A stretch of 64,000 bases of DNA from contig CAMUYA010000013.1 in NCBI GenBank assembly GCA_947164865.1, forward strand, positions 1-64,000, given 5' to 3'. The DNA comes from an uncultured Lachnospiraceae bacterium. Lineage in GTDB: Bacteria; Bacillota; Clostridia; Lachnospirales; Lachnospiraceae. Position 1 is the first letter of the stretch. Each line of letters opens with the position of its first letter. Positions 54,617 to 63,710 of this stretch are shown here, piece by piece. The translations under genes were made by a program, and so were the position numbers. The notes under the pieces are model-generated. The model did no database searches and was not told the DNA's origin. It worked only from the letters and a program-made list of their open reading frames with translations.

Positions 54617-55855
54617 CTATTCAACATCCGCAAGGTTCTCGGTCATTACATAATAGAAACTGAAGGTGTCCACACCGGGATCGGTCACAAATGTATAGAG
54701 CAGTCCGTCCTTATGGTAGGTGTGTAGATAAACCTTATAGTCTCTGTCGTATTCCTTTATCTCATTGTATTCCGTAAACACGGAGCTTATCGTGATATCG
54801 GCAGGTCCGTTTATCACTATTCCCTTTGATCTCTCGTTCAGTTTATTCACGGCAAGTATCTCGGGAAGTGTTGCATAGGAAGTTCCTACATATATGGGTT
54901 CTCCGAGATAGTCCACCAGTTCGGTGAAGGTGGAAATCCTTCCGGCAGCGGTGGGAAAGCTGTCCTTCAGCACATACACCACTTCCACATTCGCTTCCGC
55001 ATCGACCGAATTATCATCGATATATTCGACGCTCATAGCGTTTATGTCGGGCATATATCTTACCCTCTCGCCGGAGGATTCATAAATGCTTCTCTCACCG
55101 TTATAGGCAGAAGCCACATCCGATGCAGATTTTCCGATAAGGTCGCTGTATTTGATATCGTCAAAGGAGAACATTCCGGTAAATACGGGATTATGTCCCA
55201 TATCATAAAGGATTCCCTCTCCTTCTTTCATATCCAGTGCAAACTCTCCCTCATATTCCAGGCTTCCGTTGGTCCGGTATATTTTTCCCGTTCCGCTGTG
55301 AAGATTCTCGTGGAATGTTCCCTGATAGAAAAGAGTTCCGTCCTGGTAATACTGGGTTCCGTTGTTCTCGTACATGCTGTTGGCAAAATTACCCTGATAC
55401 ACAACGAATCCTGCGGGATTCATAAGAGTACCCTGCCCGTTGCACGCCCCCTTGGACACCTGTCCCTCATAAGCCAGATAACCGGACTTTCCTTTGATCC
55501 TTACGGTTCCTTTGGCAAATTTGAGCATGACATTATTGTATCCGTAGGTCTTTATACCCTGGTTCTGTCTGCCCGGGAACAGTCCGCTCCATGAGCTGAC
55601 GAGGAACGCTATCGAGAGTACACCTATGACGATCACAACGGCAAAGGCAAGACGCCTGCTTACCAGCCACCGGCCGACGGAATAATAATCATCCTTGTGA
55701 CGCGGCCTGACATTCAGAGTCTTGGTAAAGAAATTCCTGAGCAGCTCCGTTGCCCTTGCAAGAAGGAAACTCGGCTTGGTGTAGAGTTTAAACTTCGTAA
55801 CAAAGGGCGTTAACTTAGCTTTTATCGATTGTAATAATGTTTTTAACGGGTTCAC
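54617..55855 (-). CDS. Membrane-anchored MORN-repeat protein
   Basis: A 412-residue protein with a basic cytoplasmic N-terminus (about 1-68), one TM (about 70-90) and an extracytoplasmic region with five or six MORN-type repeats: YEGQVSKGACNGQGTLM, YQGNFANSMYENNGTQYY, YQGTFHENLHSGTGKIY, YEGEFALDMKEGEGILY. A C-terminal mixed domain (about 240-412) includes LIGKSASDVASAY and ends with FYYVMTEN. The start is GTG, 11 bp after GGAGAG, overlapping the preceding gene's end region. MORN repeats bind proteins or lipids, so it may fasten the secreted coiled-coil proteins to the membrane. Confidence 0.78.
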   Translation of the reverse strand: MNPLKTLLQSIKAKLTPFVTKFKLYTKPSFLLARATELLRNFFTKTLNVRPRHKDDYYSVGRWLVSRRLAFAVVIVIGVLSIAFLVSSWSGLFPGRQNQGIKTYGYNNVMLKFAKGTVRIKGKSGYLAYEGQVSKGACNGQGTLMNPAGFVVYQGNFANSMYENNGTQYYQDGTLFYQGTFHENLHSGTGKIYRTNGSLEYEGEFALDMKEGEGILYDMGHNPVFTGMFSFDDIKYSDLIGKSASDVASAYNGERSIYESSGERVRYMPDINAMSVEYIDDNSVDAEANVEVVYVLKDSFPTAAGRISTFTELVDYLGEPIYVGTSYATLPEILAVNKLNERSKGIVINGPADITISSVFTEYNEIKEYDRDYKVYLHTYHKDGLLYTFVTDPGVDTFSFYYVMTENLADVE

Positions 55856-55861
55856 TTTTTA

Positions 55862-58339
55862 CTAATTCTCTCCTCGAACATCCAGGTGAAGCTCGCCGCG
55901 GAAGTCATCCGAAACCGCTCCGTCAAGATATCGCTCACATTCAAAAAGGTACCACTTAGACAATTCGTCATCCGGGGACTCGCGCAAAATCTCCGAGAAC
56001 ATTCCCCGTGCCATATAGAAATCACGTGCATAGAACAGCCCCAGTGCGTCGGCAAAATGCTTTTTCTGACGGAATTTCCTGCTCCTTACGGGTGATGCTT
56101 CAGCATCCAGCGCTTCATAGAGCTTTATCCTTCTTTCGGGGTTGTTCTCATCCGGAATGATGAATCCGATGTATCTGAAATCACCCGCACAGTTTTCATG
56201 TTCGATAAGCTGCTCCGTAAGTACAAGAGCAAGTCTCATTTGTCTGAACCATTCCGCGTACTCTGCAAGAATGTCAGCTTCGGCAGATGCGATATACACG
56301 CAGGCCTGCTTTTCGTTTCCCGCTACTCCGTAAATGTAGGGTGCGTAATGAAGGATCATAGATGAGCCCGCAAGGCCCAGAGCCTTTTCCTCTTGAAGCT
56401 TGAGCATCAGGTCGGTACCGAATCCCGAAGAATTCCTGTTATCGTCGGTGAAAAGGTACTTAAGCTCTGTTAACGCGTCATTTTCAGACACCAGAATGCC
56501 GTCATATTCTTCCCTGCATTTTTCCGCTATGGTAAGAAGATTGCTCTTCTTCTCTATCTCGGAGTGGGTCATCTTGTTCTCTGTTCTTGTCGGAACAGTC
56601 AGAAGAGCTATCGCGCCGCGAAGTGAGATCGCATCAGTGCATTTCACCTCGGTAATGGACTGTTTCTTCAGTATCCTTTCAATGCTCTTCGGAGCAAACC
56701 TGAAATATGCCTCATAGGTAAGGTATTTAATGCGGTTATTGCTCACAATACTCTTTTTGATCTCAACAAGACTGTTCCAGAGATAGTTCATATCCTTGCC
56801 GACAACCTCGGGTTTTTCTATGTCTTCCCCTGTTGTCGCCACTGTTTTGAGCGCAGCTCCGAGAAGTCTCAGATCCCGGTTTTGAAGCAGTATGAATATC
56901 ACTCCCGCAAGACTTGCCAGCACAAATACCGATAAAACCGTGATAAACAGTCCTTTATACTGACGCATAATACCCGGTACCGACATATTGTCATCGGCTA
57001 TCATCACCGCGCTGTATCCGCTGTATCCGGAGGATGAAAGTCCCGTTTCAAGCACGAACTTTCTCTGTCCCTTCAAGAATATATTGCCGTAGGCGTAAGC
57101 GTTCCCTCCGCTGATATCCGCAAGCATACTTTCCGCTTCGTCTCCGTAGACATGACCCAGATTGTCCAGATTGTTTCCCGAGATGCTCATGACCACTCTG
57201 CCTGTCAGATTGTCCACCACAAGCAGGTCTTCGATCTTCATCCCGTATTCCGATGAATCCTCTCTTCTCCCCAGTCTGTCAAAGATAATCTCGTATTCCT
57301 CGGAATCATAGATATCTTTGGATGAAAGATCCATGAGCCCATATCCGTCAAAGATCCCAACCGCGTCGGATGACGCGAAACCGGTATACTCGGAGATCAT
57401 GGCTTTTTTGATCCCGGCTACCACAAGGACAAGCGCAACCACACATCCGACCGCCATAAGCATCTCATACCAGAAGATAAGATATACCGCTCTTCTCCTG
57501 TTCTGAAGAAGAATAAACGCGGCGGCGATCACCATCGATCCCAGCAGGGCGACTATTACAAACACAGCCGGAGAAACACCGACGGCTCTCACATATTGAC
57601 CGGGGGTCATTTTCTTCTGCTTGAAAAGGTTCGATACGGTTTCATCCACCCCGAAGGAACCGGGCTCGGAATTATCATATCTGACCGCAAATACTTCATC
57701 CCCGTATTGCGCATCAGTGTAATATCTGGGCCAGACTGTCTCGCTGTAAGCGATATCTTTCAGTGAACACTCAGCCTCTTCCCATTTTTCCCTGTCCTCG
57801 GCGGAAGGCTCGGTTATGCTCATAAGAGCACCTGCATTAAGCTGGTAAGCATATGCCTGCTGCCCGTTATCGGATAATGCGGTGATGAAAAAGTTTTCCT
57901 CACTTCCGTCAAATCCGCTAAAACGGGACTCCATCGGGATCCTGAAAGCAGGTGATATAAAGTTCATCTGCAGGTCGGTATTGAATTCCGCAACAACATA
58001 GCGGGTTATCATTCTCCCGTTGTCGTTAACCCTCTTGTAAAACACCGCACAGATATTCTCACCGGCTAAATCGGTCTGCGCAATATTCCACCCCTTAAGG
58101 AATGTATCCGTCCCTGTGGAATAAAGCTTAAGTACCTTTCCCTTGTAATCCATTCTCCATATAAGCCCGTTATCCCGGTAATTATCCGACACATACAGAT
58201 TCTCATCAAGATCTACGTATGAGTTTGATGTTGTGTAATCCGTTCCGGGCTTGTTTATAATGTAAAACAGCACAGCAACCGCCACGACAGCGGTTATCCA
58301 TATTACGATTGATGCTATCAGTCCTCTGATTCTTCTCAT
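55862..58339 (-). CDS. Membrane sensor with degenerate class III cyclase-like domain
   Basis: An 825-residue membrane protein: TM1, an extracytoplasmic propeller-like region (YVDLDENLYVSDN), two TMs around 255-315, a sensor domain with MSISGNNLDNLGH, a fourth TM near 475, and a cytoplasmic part. The latter starts with YFRFAPKSIERILKKQSITE, the linker typical of class III adenylate/guanylate cyclases, but the following FSDIRGFT position reads LTVPTRTE, so the metal-binding Asp is missing. A TPR-like tail (YARDFYMARGMFSEILRESPDD) is also usual for such cyclases. It is a probable pseudo-cyclase signal receiver. Start chosen: ATG after AAAAGGTGGAG. Confidence 0.65.
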   Translation of the reverse strand: MRRIRGLIASIVIWITAVVAVAVLFYIINKPGTDYTTSNSYVDLDENLYVSDNYRDNGLIWRMDYKGKVLKLYSTGTDTFLKGWNIAQTDLAGENICAVFYKRVNDNGRMITRYVVAEFNTDLQMNFISPAFRIPMESRFSGFDGSEENFFITALSDNGQQAYAYQLNAGALMSITEPSAEDREKWEEAECSLKDIAYSETVWPRYYTDAQYGDEVFAVRYDNSEPGSFGVDETVSNLFKQKKMTPGQYVRAVGVSPAVFVIVALLGSMVIAAAFILLQNRRRAVYLIFWYEMLMAVGCVVALVLVVAGIKKAMISEYTGFASSDAVGIFDGYGLMDLSSKDIYDSEEYEIIFDRLGRREDSSEYGMKIEDLLVVDNLTGRVVMSISGNNLDNLGHVYGDEAESMLADISGGNAYAYGNIFLKGQRKFVLETGLSSSGYSGYSAVMIADDNMSVPGIMRQYKGLFITVLSVFVLASLAGVIFILLQNRDLRLLGAALKTVATTGEDIEKPEVVGKDMNYLWNSLVEIKKSIVSNNRIKYLTYEAYFRFAPKSIERILKKQSITEVKCTDAISLRGAIALLTVPTRTENKMTHSEIEKKSNLLTIAEKCREEYDGILVSENDALTELKYLFTDDNRNSSGFGTDLMLKLQEEKALGLAGSSMILHYAPYIYGVAGNEKQACVYIASAEADILAEYAEWFRQMRLALVLTEQLIEHENCAGDFRYIGFIIPDENNPERRIKLYEALDAEASPVRSRKFRQKKHFADALGLFYARDFYMARGMFSEILRESPDDELSKWYLFECERYLDGAVSDDFRGELHLDVRGEN

Positions 58340-58357
58340 CTGTGAATACTCCACCTT

Positions 58358-59203
58358 TTATTGCAAAAGCGATTCAAGTCCAATGCGTTCGAAACTTCTT
58401 ATAAACAGACGGAGCCATGGCGCATCTCCGAAAAACAGGTTTGTGAGGAATGTAACTATCACAAACACTGCCAGGATCAGGCTCACCCACAAAAATATCC
58501 TGAAAAATATCGGCCTGTTCCTGTTAAACCATGCCTTTACGGTAGCGATGATCCCTCGTTTTCTCTCGGGTTCCGCCGCTATCTCCACGTCCTTATAAAG
58601 CTCTTTAAAACTTGAATAGCTGCTTTTTTCGGTCTTCTTCTGAAGGAGCACATAGCTGTTGGCTTTGCTCCTTGATTTGGGCTCAAGGAGTCCTATAAGT
58701 ATCCTCGCGCACTCAAGAGCGCACTCCGCCTCTCCTATGAGCGGGTCCAGATCCGTAAGGTCTATCCGATAACTGAGCGTGACAGATCCGTCTCTGGCGA
58801 GTTGGATCTCTCTCTGCTTCAGCACCAGATATAAAACCGGCCACGGAAGATTACTTGTCATGCACGCAATTATCAGATTGACGCAGATTTCCTCACATTC
58901 GTGCAGGGTGAGGGCTTCACCCATGTAGAAATCTTCGAGTGCTCTCTCCTGAACATACGGATAAACGATGAAGAACCTTCCATCGTCCGTAAACATGTTC
59001 AAAACCGTATTCTGTTCTATGTAATCCGCTTTGTCATAAACTTCGATAAAGCGGCGCATCGTGTAATGATCGTCGATCGCGAGGACGGTGACCGATCCGC
59101 CGGTCGCACTCTCCGCGTCTTCGCATATCGTTACTTCATTAACGCTGCTCCGCTTAACCTTATGTAGGGTTTTATACCGAAGCTGCCTTGTTTGCTCGCT
59201 CAT
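58358..59203 (-). CDS. Single-TM pseudokinase-like protein
   Basis: A 281-residue protein. The N-terminal ~195 residues have a kinase-like run of strands and helices (TVLAIDDHYTMRRFIEVY, FFIVYPYVQERALEDF, HECEEICVNLIIAC, REIQLARDGSVTLSYRIDL), but no catalytic HRD or DFG motif. A TM follows at about 231-256 (FFRIFLWVSLILAVFVIVTF), then a short outer tail. This plan recalls EssB/YukC of type VII secretion, a pseudokinase that docks secretion parts at the membrane; that parallel is an inference. Its start overlaps the end of the CIS fibre/adaptor gene by 32 bp. Start after GGAGATACGG. Confidence 0.55.
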   Translation of the reverse strand: MSEQTRQLRYKTLHKVKRSSVNEVTICEDAESATGGSVTVLAIDDHYTMRRFIEVYDKADYIEQNTVLNMFTDDGRFFIVYPYVQERALEDFYMGEALTLHECEEICVNLIIACMTSNLPWPVLYLVLKQREIQLARDGSVTLSYRIDLTDLDPLIGEAECALECARILIGLLEPKSRSKANSYVLLQKKTEKSSYSSFKELYKDVEIAAEPERKRGIIATVKAWFNRNRPIFFRIFLWVSLILAVFVIVTFLTNLFFGDAPWLRLFIRSFERIGLESLLQ

Positions 59204-61001
59204 CCGTATCTCCGTATCCGGCCTTTTCGACTATTGCATATGCATATGTGCATATTACCGGCATATCCGTGCAGTATATCCTGATCTCGTAAACACCGGG
59301 CTTGGCAGGTGCTGTATATATACCGTCCGAGGTGATGCTTCCCGATCCGGACTCCGTAAGCTCGTATGTTACGCTGCACTTGTCCATATTGTTGTAACGG
59401 ACTCCGAAGTAGTGATTCTCTTTGGTGCCCATTCTGACGGTAGGTGTCTCGGGTGCAATGCTCTTTCCGGTATAGTCCTCGGTAAGTCCCAGATCGTTTC
59501 CTGCGGGGAACTTGATAGCCACCCACCTGTAAGTGAGAACCAGATAATCAACATTGTTGAGCAGCCTTGCTCCCACCACAAAGCTTCCCTTGTCGTTAAG
59601 TACTCTTACCGCCGTTTCGGCATTGACTACCGTACGCTGATCCTGTGCAAAAATATCCGGATTTCCGTAGATAGTGCTCTTTGCATTGACTCCTATGGAT
59701 TCATCTTCCTTCACATACTCGTATCCGACATCCACGTAAACGTTTCCTTTTCCGAGGCCGTGTACGATCTCTCCGGAATAATGAACGGTACCGCGGCGGG
59801 CGTTTTCTCCAATGGGGATCTCAAGCACTCCCGTTGCTATCTCGGGAAGGAAAGCATTGTTATCGGATCCAGCATCCTCTCCCTGATTTCCTGAAAAGAC
59901 CACTTTGCCGTCCGCACCGATGGGAGCTTCTTTTACAAAGTATTCAAGATAATCGCCCCTTGTCATCTCCTGCGCTGGAGCAGTAATATAACTCTTTACT
60001 TCACTCTCGCTTACATCGCCGATGATGTACGCACTGTCGGTCCTGACAAGCTTGAGATCCGCAAGCCGTATAAAATCGCCCTGTCCGCCGACATTTCGAA
60101 GCTCAAGGTTCATTCTTCCTATTTCCCGGCTTACTATCTCTCTGGGCTGCAGATTTGAAAGCAGCACCTTGAGCGCAAAATTGGCCGGAACCTGTACGGC
60201 AACATCATTCTCATAGCCCGAAGCAGTGCCGGTCTTCAATATGATATTGGATTCAAATGACGGAGTGTCGAGAGTCATCAGCCAGTAATCATATACCACG
60301 CTCTCGCCGCGTCCTATATCGAGATCCTGTATCTCTATAGATATTTCGTTGGAGCCGTCAGCTCCTACAAATGCGGGTGTCTGAAGGACAGAAGAATAAG
60401 AAAGTTTGGTTCCGCCCTCTCCGAGGCCGGTAACCTTTACTCTTGCCCTGACCGCTTTCGCTTTGGAAACGGTGGCGGGCATAATAAACTCTATAAGATA
60501 ATTATCGCTGGAAAGAAGCGTTCCCTTGGTAAGGAATTCGGATTCCATCTCAAATTTTTCCGGAATATCATCCTTATCCATAAGGAACAGCTCGTAGCTT
60601 TCCTTTACCCTGTTGTACTGGTATTCCTTGTCGGGATCCGTCTGGTCGATGGCATATACCTTATGAACCGGCTCTTCACGGTATCTCAGGCACAGGCTCA
60701 CCTCGTTCGTCTTGAGAGAATCAAATCCCTCTATCGATGAGAGCTTCTTAACGTCCGATGTCTCAACAACGATCTCTCTTCCCATCCCGTCTATTGCAAC
60801 GCCACTCTCTACAAGCAGAGACAGATCGTCAAGGCTGAACACTCCAAGGCCGCATACTATCCCCGAACCATACATAAGTCCGTTAAGGAATCTGCGCTTA
60901 TTGTTAAAATAGTCCTGTTCTGCCTGATAATCGGCACTTGACAGCCTTTTCTTCGGGTAATACCGATTGCGTTCAAACGGGTAAATCTGAGTGTTGTTCA
61001 T
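59172..61001 (-). CDS. CIS-associated fibre/adaptor protein
   Basis: A 609-residue protein whose N-terminus matches a module frequent in eCIS loci: RYYPKKRLSSADYQAEQDYF, NKRRFLNGLMYGSGIVCGLGV, then DGMGREIVV. It continues as beta-rich repeats and ends with an Ig-like domain (YTAPAKPGVYEIRIYCTD). There is no signal peptide. It likely attaches to the baseplate or the particle surface and may reach a target or the envelope. It is encoded 16 kb from the main structural block, directly after the response regulator. Start: ATG 61001 after AAAGGAGAAGAAGAC. Confidence 0.72.
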   Translation of the reverse strand: MNNTQIYPFERNRYYPKKRLSSADYQAEQDYFNNKRRFLNGLMYGSGIVCGLGVFSLDDLSLLVESGVAIDGMGREIVVETSDVKKLSSIEGFDSLKTNEVSLCLRYREEPVHKVYAIDQTDPDKEYQYNRVKESYELFLMDKDDIPEKFEMESEFLTKGTLLSSDNYLIEFIMPATVSKAKAVRARVKVTGLGEGGTKLSYSSVLQTPAFVGADGSNEISIEIQDLDIGRGESVVYDYWLMTLDTPSFESNIILKTGTASGYENDVAVQVPANFALKVLLSNLQPREIVSREIGRMNLELRNVGGQGDFIRLADLKLVRTDSAYIIGDVSESEVKSYITAPAQEMTRGDYLEYFVKEAPIGADGKVVFSGNQGEDAGSDNNAFLPEIATGVLEIPIGENARRGTVHYSGEIVHGLGKGNVYVDVGYEYVKEDESIGVNAKSTIYGNPDIFAQDQRTVVNAETAVRVLNDKGSFVVGARLLNNVDYLVLTYRWVAIKFPAGNDLGLTEDYTGKSIAPETPTVRMGTKENHYFGVRYNNMDKCSVTYELTESGSGSITSDGIYTAPAKPGVYEIRIYCTDMPVICTYAYAIVEKAGYGDTDERANKAASV

Positions 61002-61027
61002 GTCTTCTTCTCCTTTATCACATCGCT

Positions 61028-61828
61028 TCAATGTCCGCCGTTTTTTTCCATATCAAGCTCGTGTATCCTCATCTCAGCCCACGAGTATTGTTTCATATAC
61101 TCCCCCATGTATTCATTCACCGCATTCGGATCGGATTCGAGAAATCTGTAAAAGTCACAGTCAAACATCTCCGGTTTTATCGCCACTGAGTTGTATTCTC
61201 TGACCAGTACCTCATCGACCCCCGCTTCCTTGAAAGTCTTCCGGATATCCGCTATGAACATCCTCAGCTGTGAATTGCGGGAATCGGAATTCTCTCCGTC
61301 TTCCCACAGAACGGATATCAGTTCCCCCATGCTGACTCTGCCGCCCGCGCTGTCTATCAGGTATGCCAGAAGTTCCTTGCTCTTGGATCTTTTGAAATTC
61401 ATCGGTGTCCCGTCGATAAACACCTCAAAATTACCAAAACATCTGACATGTACCCTCCCGTGCTTTCTCTCGATCGGATGTCTCAGGTTGTCAAGAACAT
61501 TCCTGACATCCTCCGTTCCTGCGGGCTTTATAAGATAACCGCTGGCAAAGACTTTATGCGCATCATAGGCATATTCTATATGGCCTGTCACAAATACTAT
61601 ATTGATATCCGGCTGCCGGTCTTTCAGCTCCTTTGCCAGCAGAAGGCCGTTCATGTCTGGCATCTCTATATCAAGAAATGCCACATCCAGCCTGTGTGAA
61701 TCCGCAAAAAGCAGTGCCTCATGCGAGGAAATAAGCCCTGCGTGGTTGCCTCCGGGATCAATCTCTCTCAGATTATCAAGCATAGCATTGACGGCAAGCT
61801 GCCTGTCATCCACCGTAATTGTGTTCAA
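61028..61828 (-). CDS. Response regulator with SARP-like DNA-binding domain
   Basis: A 266-residue regulator. The receiver domain has D7, D8 and phosphoacceptor D53 (FLDIEMPDMNG), T81 and K101. The C-terminal half is an OmpR-type winged helix (VHVRCFGNFEVFIDG, SKSKELLAYLIDSAGG) followed by a shortened BTAD-like helical tail, as in SARP activators. SARPs bind 11-bp direct repeats upstream of -10 elements; exactly such repeats precede this gene and the particle operon. The start is TTG, after AAGGAGAGGGATA. The upstream LytS-type kinase is its probable partner. Confidence 0.85.
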   Translation of the reverse strand: MNTITVDDRQLAVNAMLDNLREIDPGGNHAGLISSHEALLFADSHRLDVAFLDIEMPDMNGLLLAKELKDRQPDINIVFVTGHIEYAYDAHKVFASGYLIKPAGTEDVRNVLDNLRHPIERKHGRVHVRCFGNFEVFIDGTPMNFKRSKSKELLAYLIDSAGGRVSMGELISVLWEDGENSDSRNSQLRMFIADIRKTFKEAGVDEVLVREYNSVAIKPEMFDCDFYRFLESDPNAVNEYMGEYMKQYSWAEMRIHELDMEKNGGH

Positions 61829-61842
61829 TATCCCTCTCCTTG

Positions 61843-61876
61843 TTTTATCACTTTAAGTGCAACAAAAGTGCAACAA
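61843..61876 (-). promoter_or_regulatory. SARP-type tandem repeat before the response-regulator gene
   Basis: On the minus strand two TGTTGC hexamers (complement of 61871-61876 and 61860-61865; ten identical bases each) lie 11 bp apart. Eleven bases downstream stands TAAAAC (complement of 61843-61848), a weak -10. The layout equals that of the particle-operon promoter, which suggests autoregulation. Confidence 0.55.
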
Positions 61877-61881
61877 TCCCC

Positions 61882-62370
61882 CTAATATCCCCCTTCGTAA
61901 GCAAACACGAGTCCCTCTCCGGCATTGTCCGTAGCATCATACCAGACAAGGTTGTCTCCTTCAAATTCCACTCTTCCTCTTCCCCTCTCATACACTGTCT
62001 CCTCGGAGATCTGTCCGTTACTGCCGTAGACCGCATCAATCCTCTCGCAGTCGGTATATTCGAGCTTACCTTCCTGCGCGGGTGCGGTGAAAGACCAGTA
62101 AGAGACCTTTGTTTCATCGGTCTTGACACATGCAAGAGCGTGAAAGATCCCGTCTTCGCTCTTCCATATATCAAGCATTGCTCCTGTGGTCTGATCGGTC
62201 CACGCTCCCGCAAAATCATCACGGTAGCTTTCCGTCACCTCCACGGTTTCAACCGGTTCCGACAGATCCGCAGGCTCCTTATCCCCGTCATTTTTATTCT
62301 TACATCCGGATATCATTGACGCAAACACCAAAACCGTCATGAACACAACCGGAATCAGTCTGTTTTTCAT
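61882..62370 (-). CDS. Secreted lipoprotein of the signalling cassette
   Basis: A 162-residue lipoprotein. The signal peptide ends in the lipobox SMISGC. The mature part is a small beta-rich domain with WTDQTTGAMLDIWKSEDG, WSFTAPAQEGKLEYTDCERI and a final NLVWYDATDNAGEGLVF. Its end resembles the protein encoded at 63688-64000, so the kinase gene is flanked by two related extracytoplasmic proteins. It could bind a ligand or a kinase extracellular loop. The start follows GGAGGTGATACTGA and overlaps the kinase gene stop by 4 bp. Confidence 0.78.
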   Translation of the reverse strand: MKNRLIPVVFMTVLVFASMISGCKNKNDGDKEPADLSEPVETVEVTESYRDDFAGAWTDQTTGAMLDIWKSEDGIFHALACVKTDETKVSYWSFTAPAQEGKLEYTDCERIDAVYGSNGQISEETVYERGRGRVEFEGDNLVWYDATDNAGEGLVFAYEGGY

Positions 62371-63710
62371 TCAGTATCACCTCCGGGCTCACATGGTACG
62401 GTTATTCTCACTATCGTTCCGTTCCCGGTATTCACAATGGAAAGCTCTCCGCCACAGATAAGTGAGAGTCTGTCCCTGACATTCTGGATTCCTATACTCC
62501 TGTGTCTGGCCTGTTGAACGGTTTCCGATCCAAAGCCCGAACCGTTATCCTCAACAGTGACCACTGCCTTATCTCCCTCCCTGAAAGTGCGGATCGTAAC
62601 GATCCCTCCGCTCTTTTTGGATGCCACTCCGTGTCTTATGGCATTCTCCACCATGGGTTCCACCGAGAGAAGCGGGACCTTGAAGTCTTCAAATCCGATA
62701 TCATAATTCACTGAAAACCTTCCTGAAGGATCTGCCTGTTCCAGGGCCACATATTCCTTTATACACTCGATCTCCCTGGATATCGGAACGGGCTTTTCGT
62801 CCGTCAGTGACTCGAGATTGGCCCTCAGAAAAGTTGAAAAGTGCTGAAGTGCTTCCGCGGCTTTCCTGGGTTCTTCCAGGCAAAGCTGCTTGATCGCGAG
62901 GAGGGAATTGAAAATAAAATGCGGCCTTATCTGGCTTTGCATTATTCTTGCGCGCTGCTCAGTGATCGCAGCATCCTTCCTGGCGATGGTCTCTTCCTTT
63001 ATCCTGACATCCCTGAGACAATCCGTTATACATCCCGAAAAAAACACAATACTTGATGTTAATGCCGCAAATAAAGGAAACGGGATGTCCTTGTAAAAAA
63101 CATTCAAAAGTATCGCAAGCATCACAGAGACATAGGAATACACAACACAGAAAACACTCCCCTGTCTTAAGTGCCTGAAAAACTGTATCGAAAGAACGAA
63201 GAAATACGTCGCGGAGACCGCGGGAATAAGCTCCATCACGAAAGCAGGCGCAAGCCTTATGTACCTATTGTCGGTGTCAAAATAATAAAAAATGTCAAAA
63301 AACTGTGACAGTATCAGCAGGAATGCTCCCAGGGCACATATTCCGAGAGAAATATACACTCCGTAGCCTATCCTGTCACGAAGGGAAGATGATTCCTTAT
63401 TGTCGGCGAGAGAACTGATAGCTCCCCTTATAAGCTCCCTTATGTAAAAAGCCATAAGTGCCGTCCATACAAAATCGGAAAGCCATGCAAGGAAGAAGCT
63501 TATACGTACTATGTAATATCCGGAGAGGGTATCATCGCCCTCAAAAGTCCCGGCCAGTGCAGATATAAAACACCATGCACTGCAGGCTGAAAAGAGCGCA
63601 ATAAGCCACTGTGCGCGTCCTTTATCATAGCCGCGCATCACCATGAGCATAGCTATACATATAAGCCCAAAAATTCCTCCGCTTATCTCAAGGCTGACCT
63701 GAAGGCTCAT
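62367..63710 (-). CDS. 7-TM LytS/AgrC-type sensor histidine kinase
   Basis: A 447-residue kinase. It has about seven TM helices in the first 230 residues, then the LytS-type phosphoacceptor block QSQIRPHFIFNSLLAIKQL (H264), a helical linker, N box LSVEPMVENAIRHGV and G box VEDNGSGFG. It probably senses a small extracellular signal, perhaps together with the lipoproteins beside it, and phosphorylates the SARP-like regulator encoded two genes later. Its start overlaps the preceding gene by 23 bp and its stop overlaps the lipoprotein start, so the cassette is translationally coupled. Confidence 0.88.
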   Translation of the reverse strand: MSLQVSLEISGGIFGLICIAMLMVMRGYDKGRAQWLIALFSACSAWCFISALAGTFEGDDTLSGYYIVRISFFLAWLSDFVWTALMAFYIRELIRGAISSLADNKESSSLRDRIGYGVYISLGICALGAFLLILSQFFDIFYYFDTDNRYIRLAPAFVMELIPAVSATYFFVLSIQFFRHLRQGSVFCVVYSYVSVMLAILLNVFYKDIPFPLFAALTSSIVFFSGCITDCLRDVRIKEETIARKDAAITEQRARIMQSQIRPHFIFNSLLAIKQLCLEEPRKAAEALQHFSTFLRANLESLTDEKPVPISREIECIKEYVALEQADPSGRFSVNYDIGFEDFKVPLLSVEPMVENAIRHGVASKKSGGIVTIRTFREGDKAVVTVEDNGSGFGSETVQQARHRSIGIQNVRDRLSLICGGELSIVNTGNGTIVRITVPCEPGGDTE

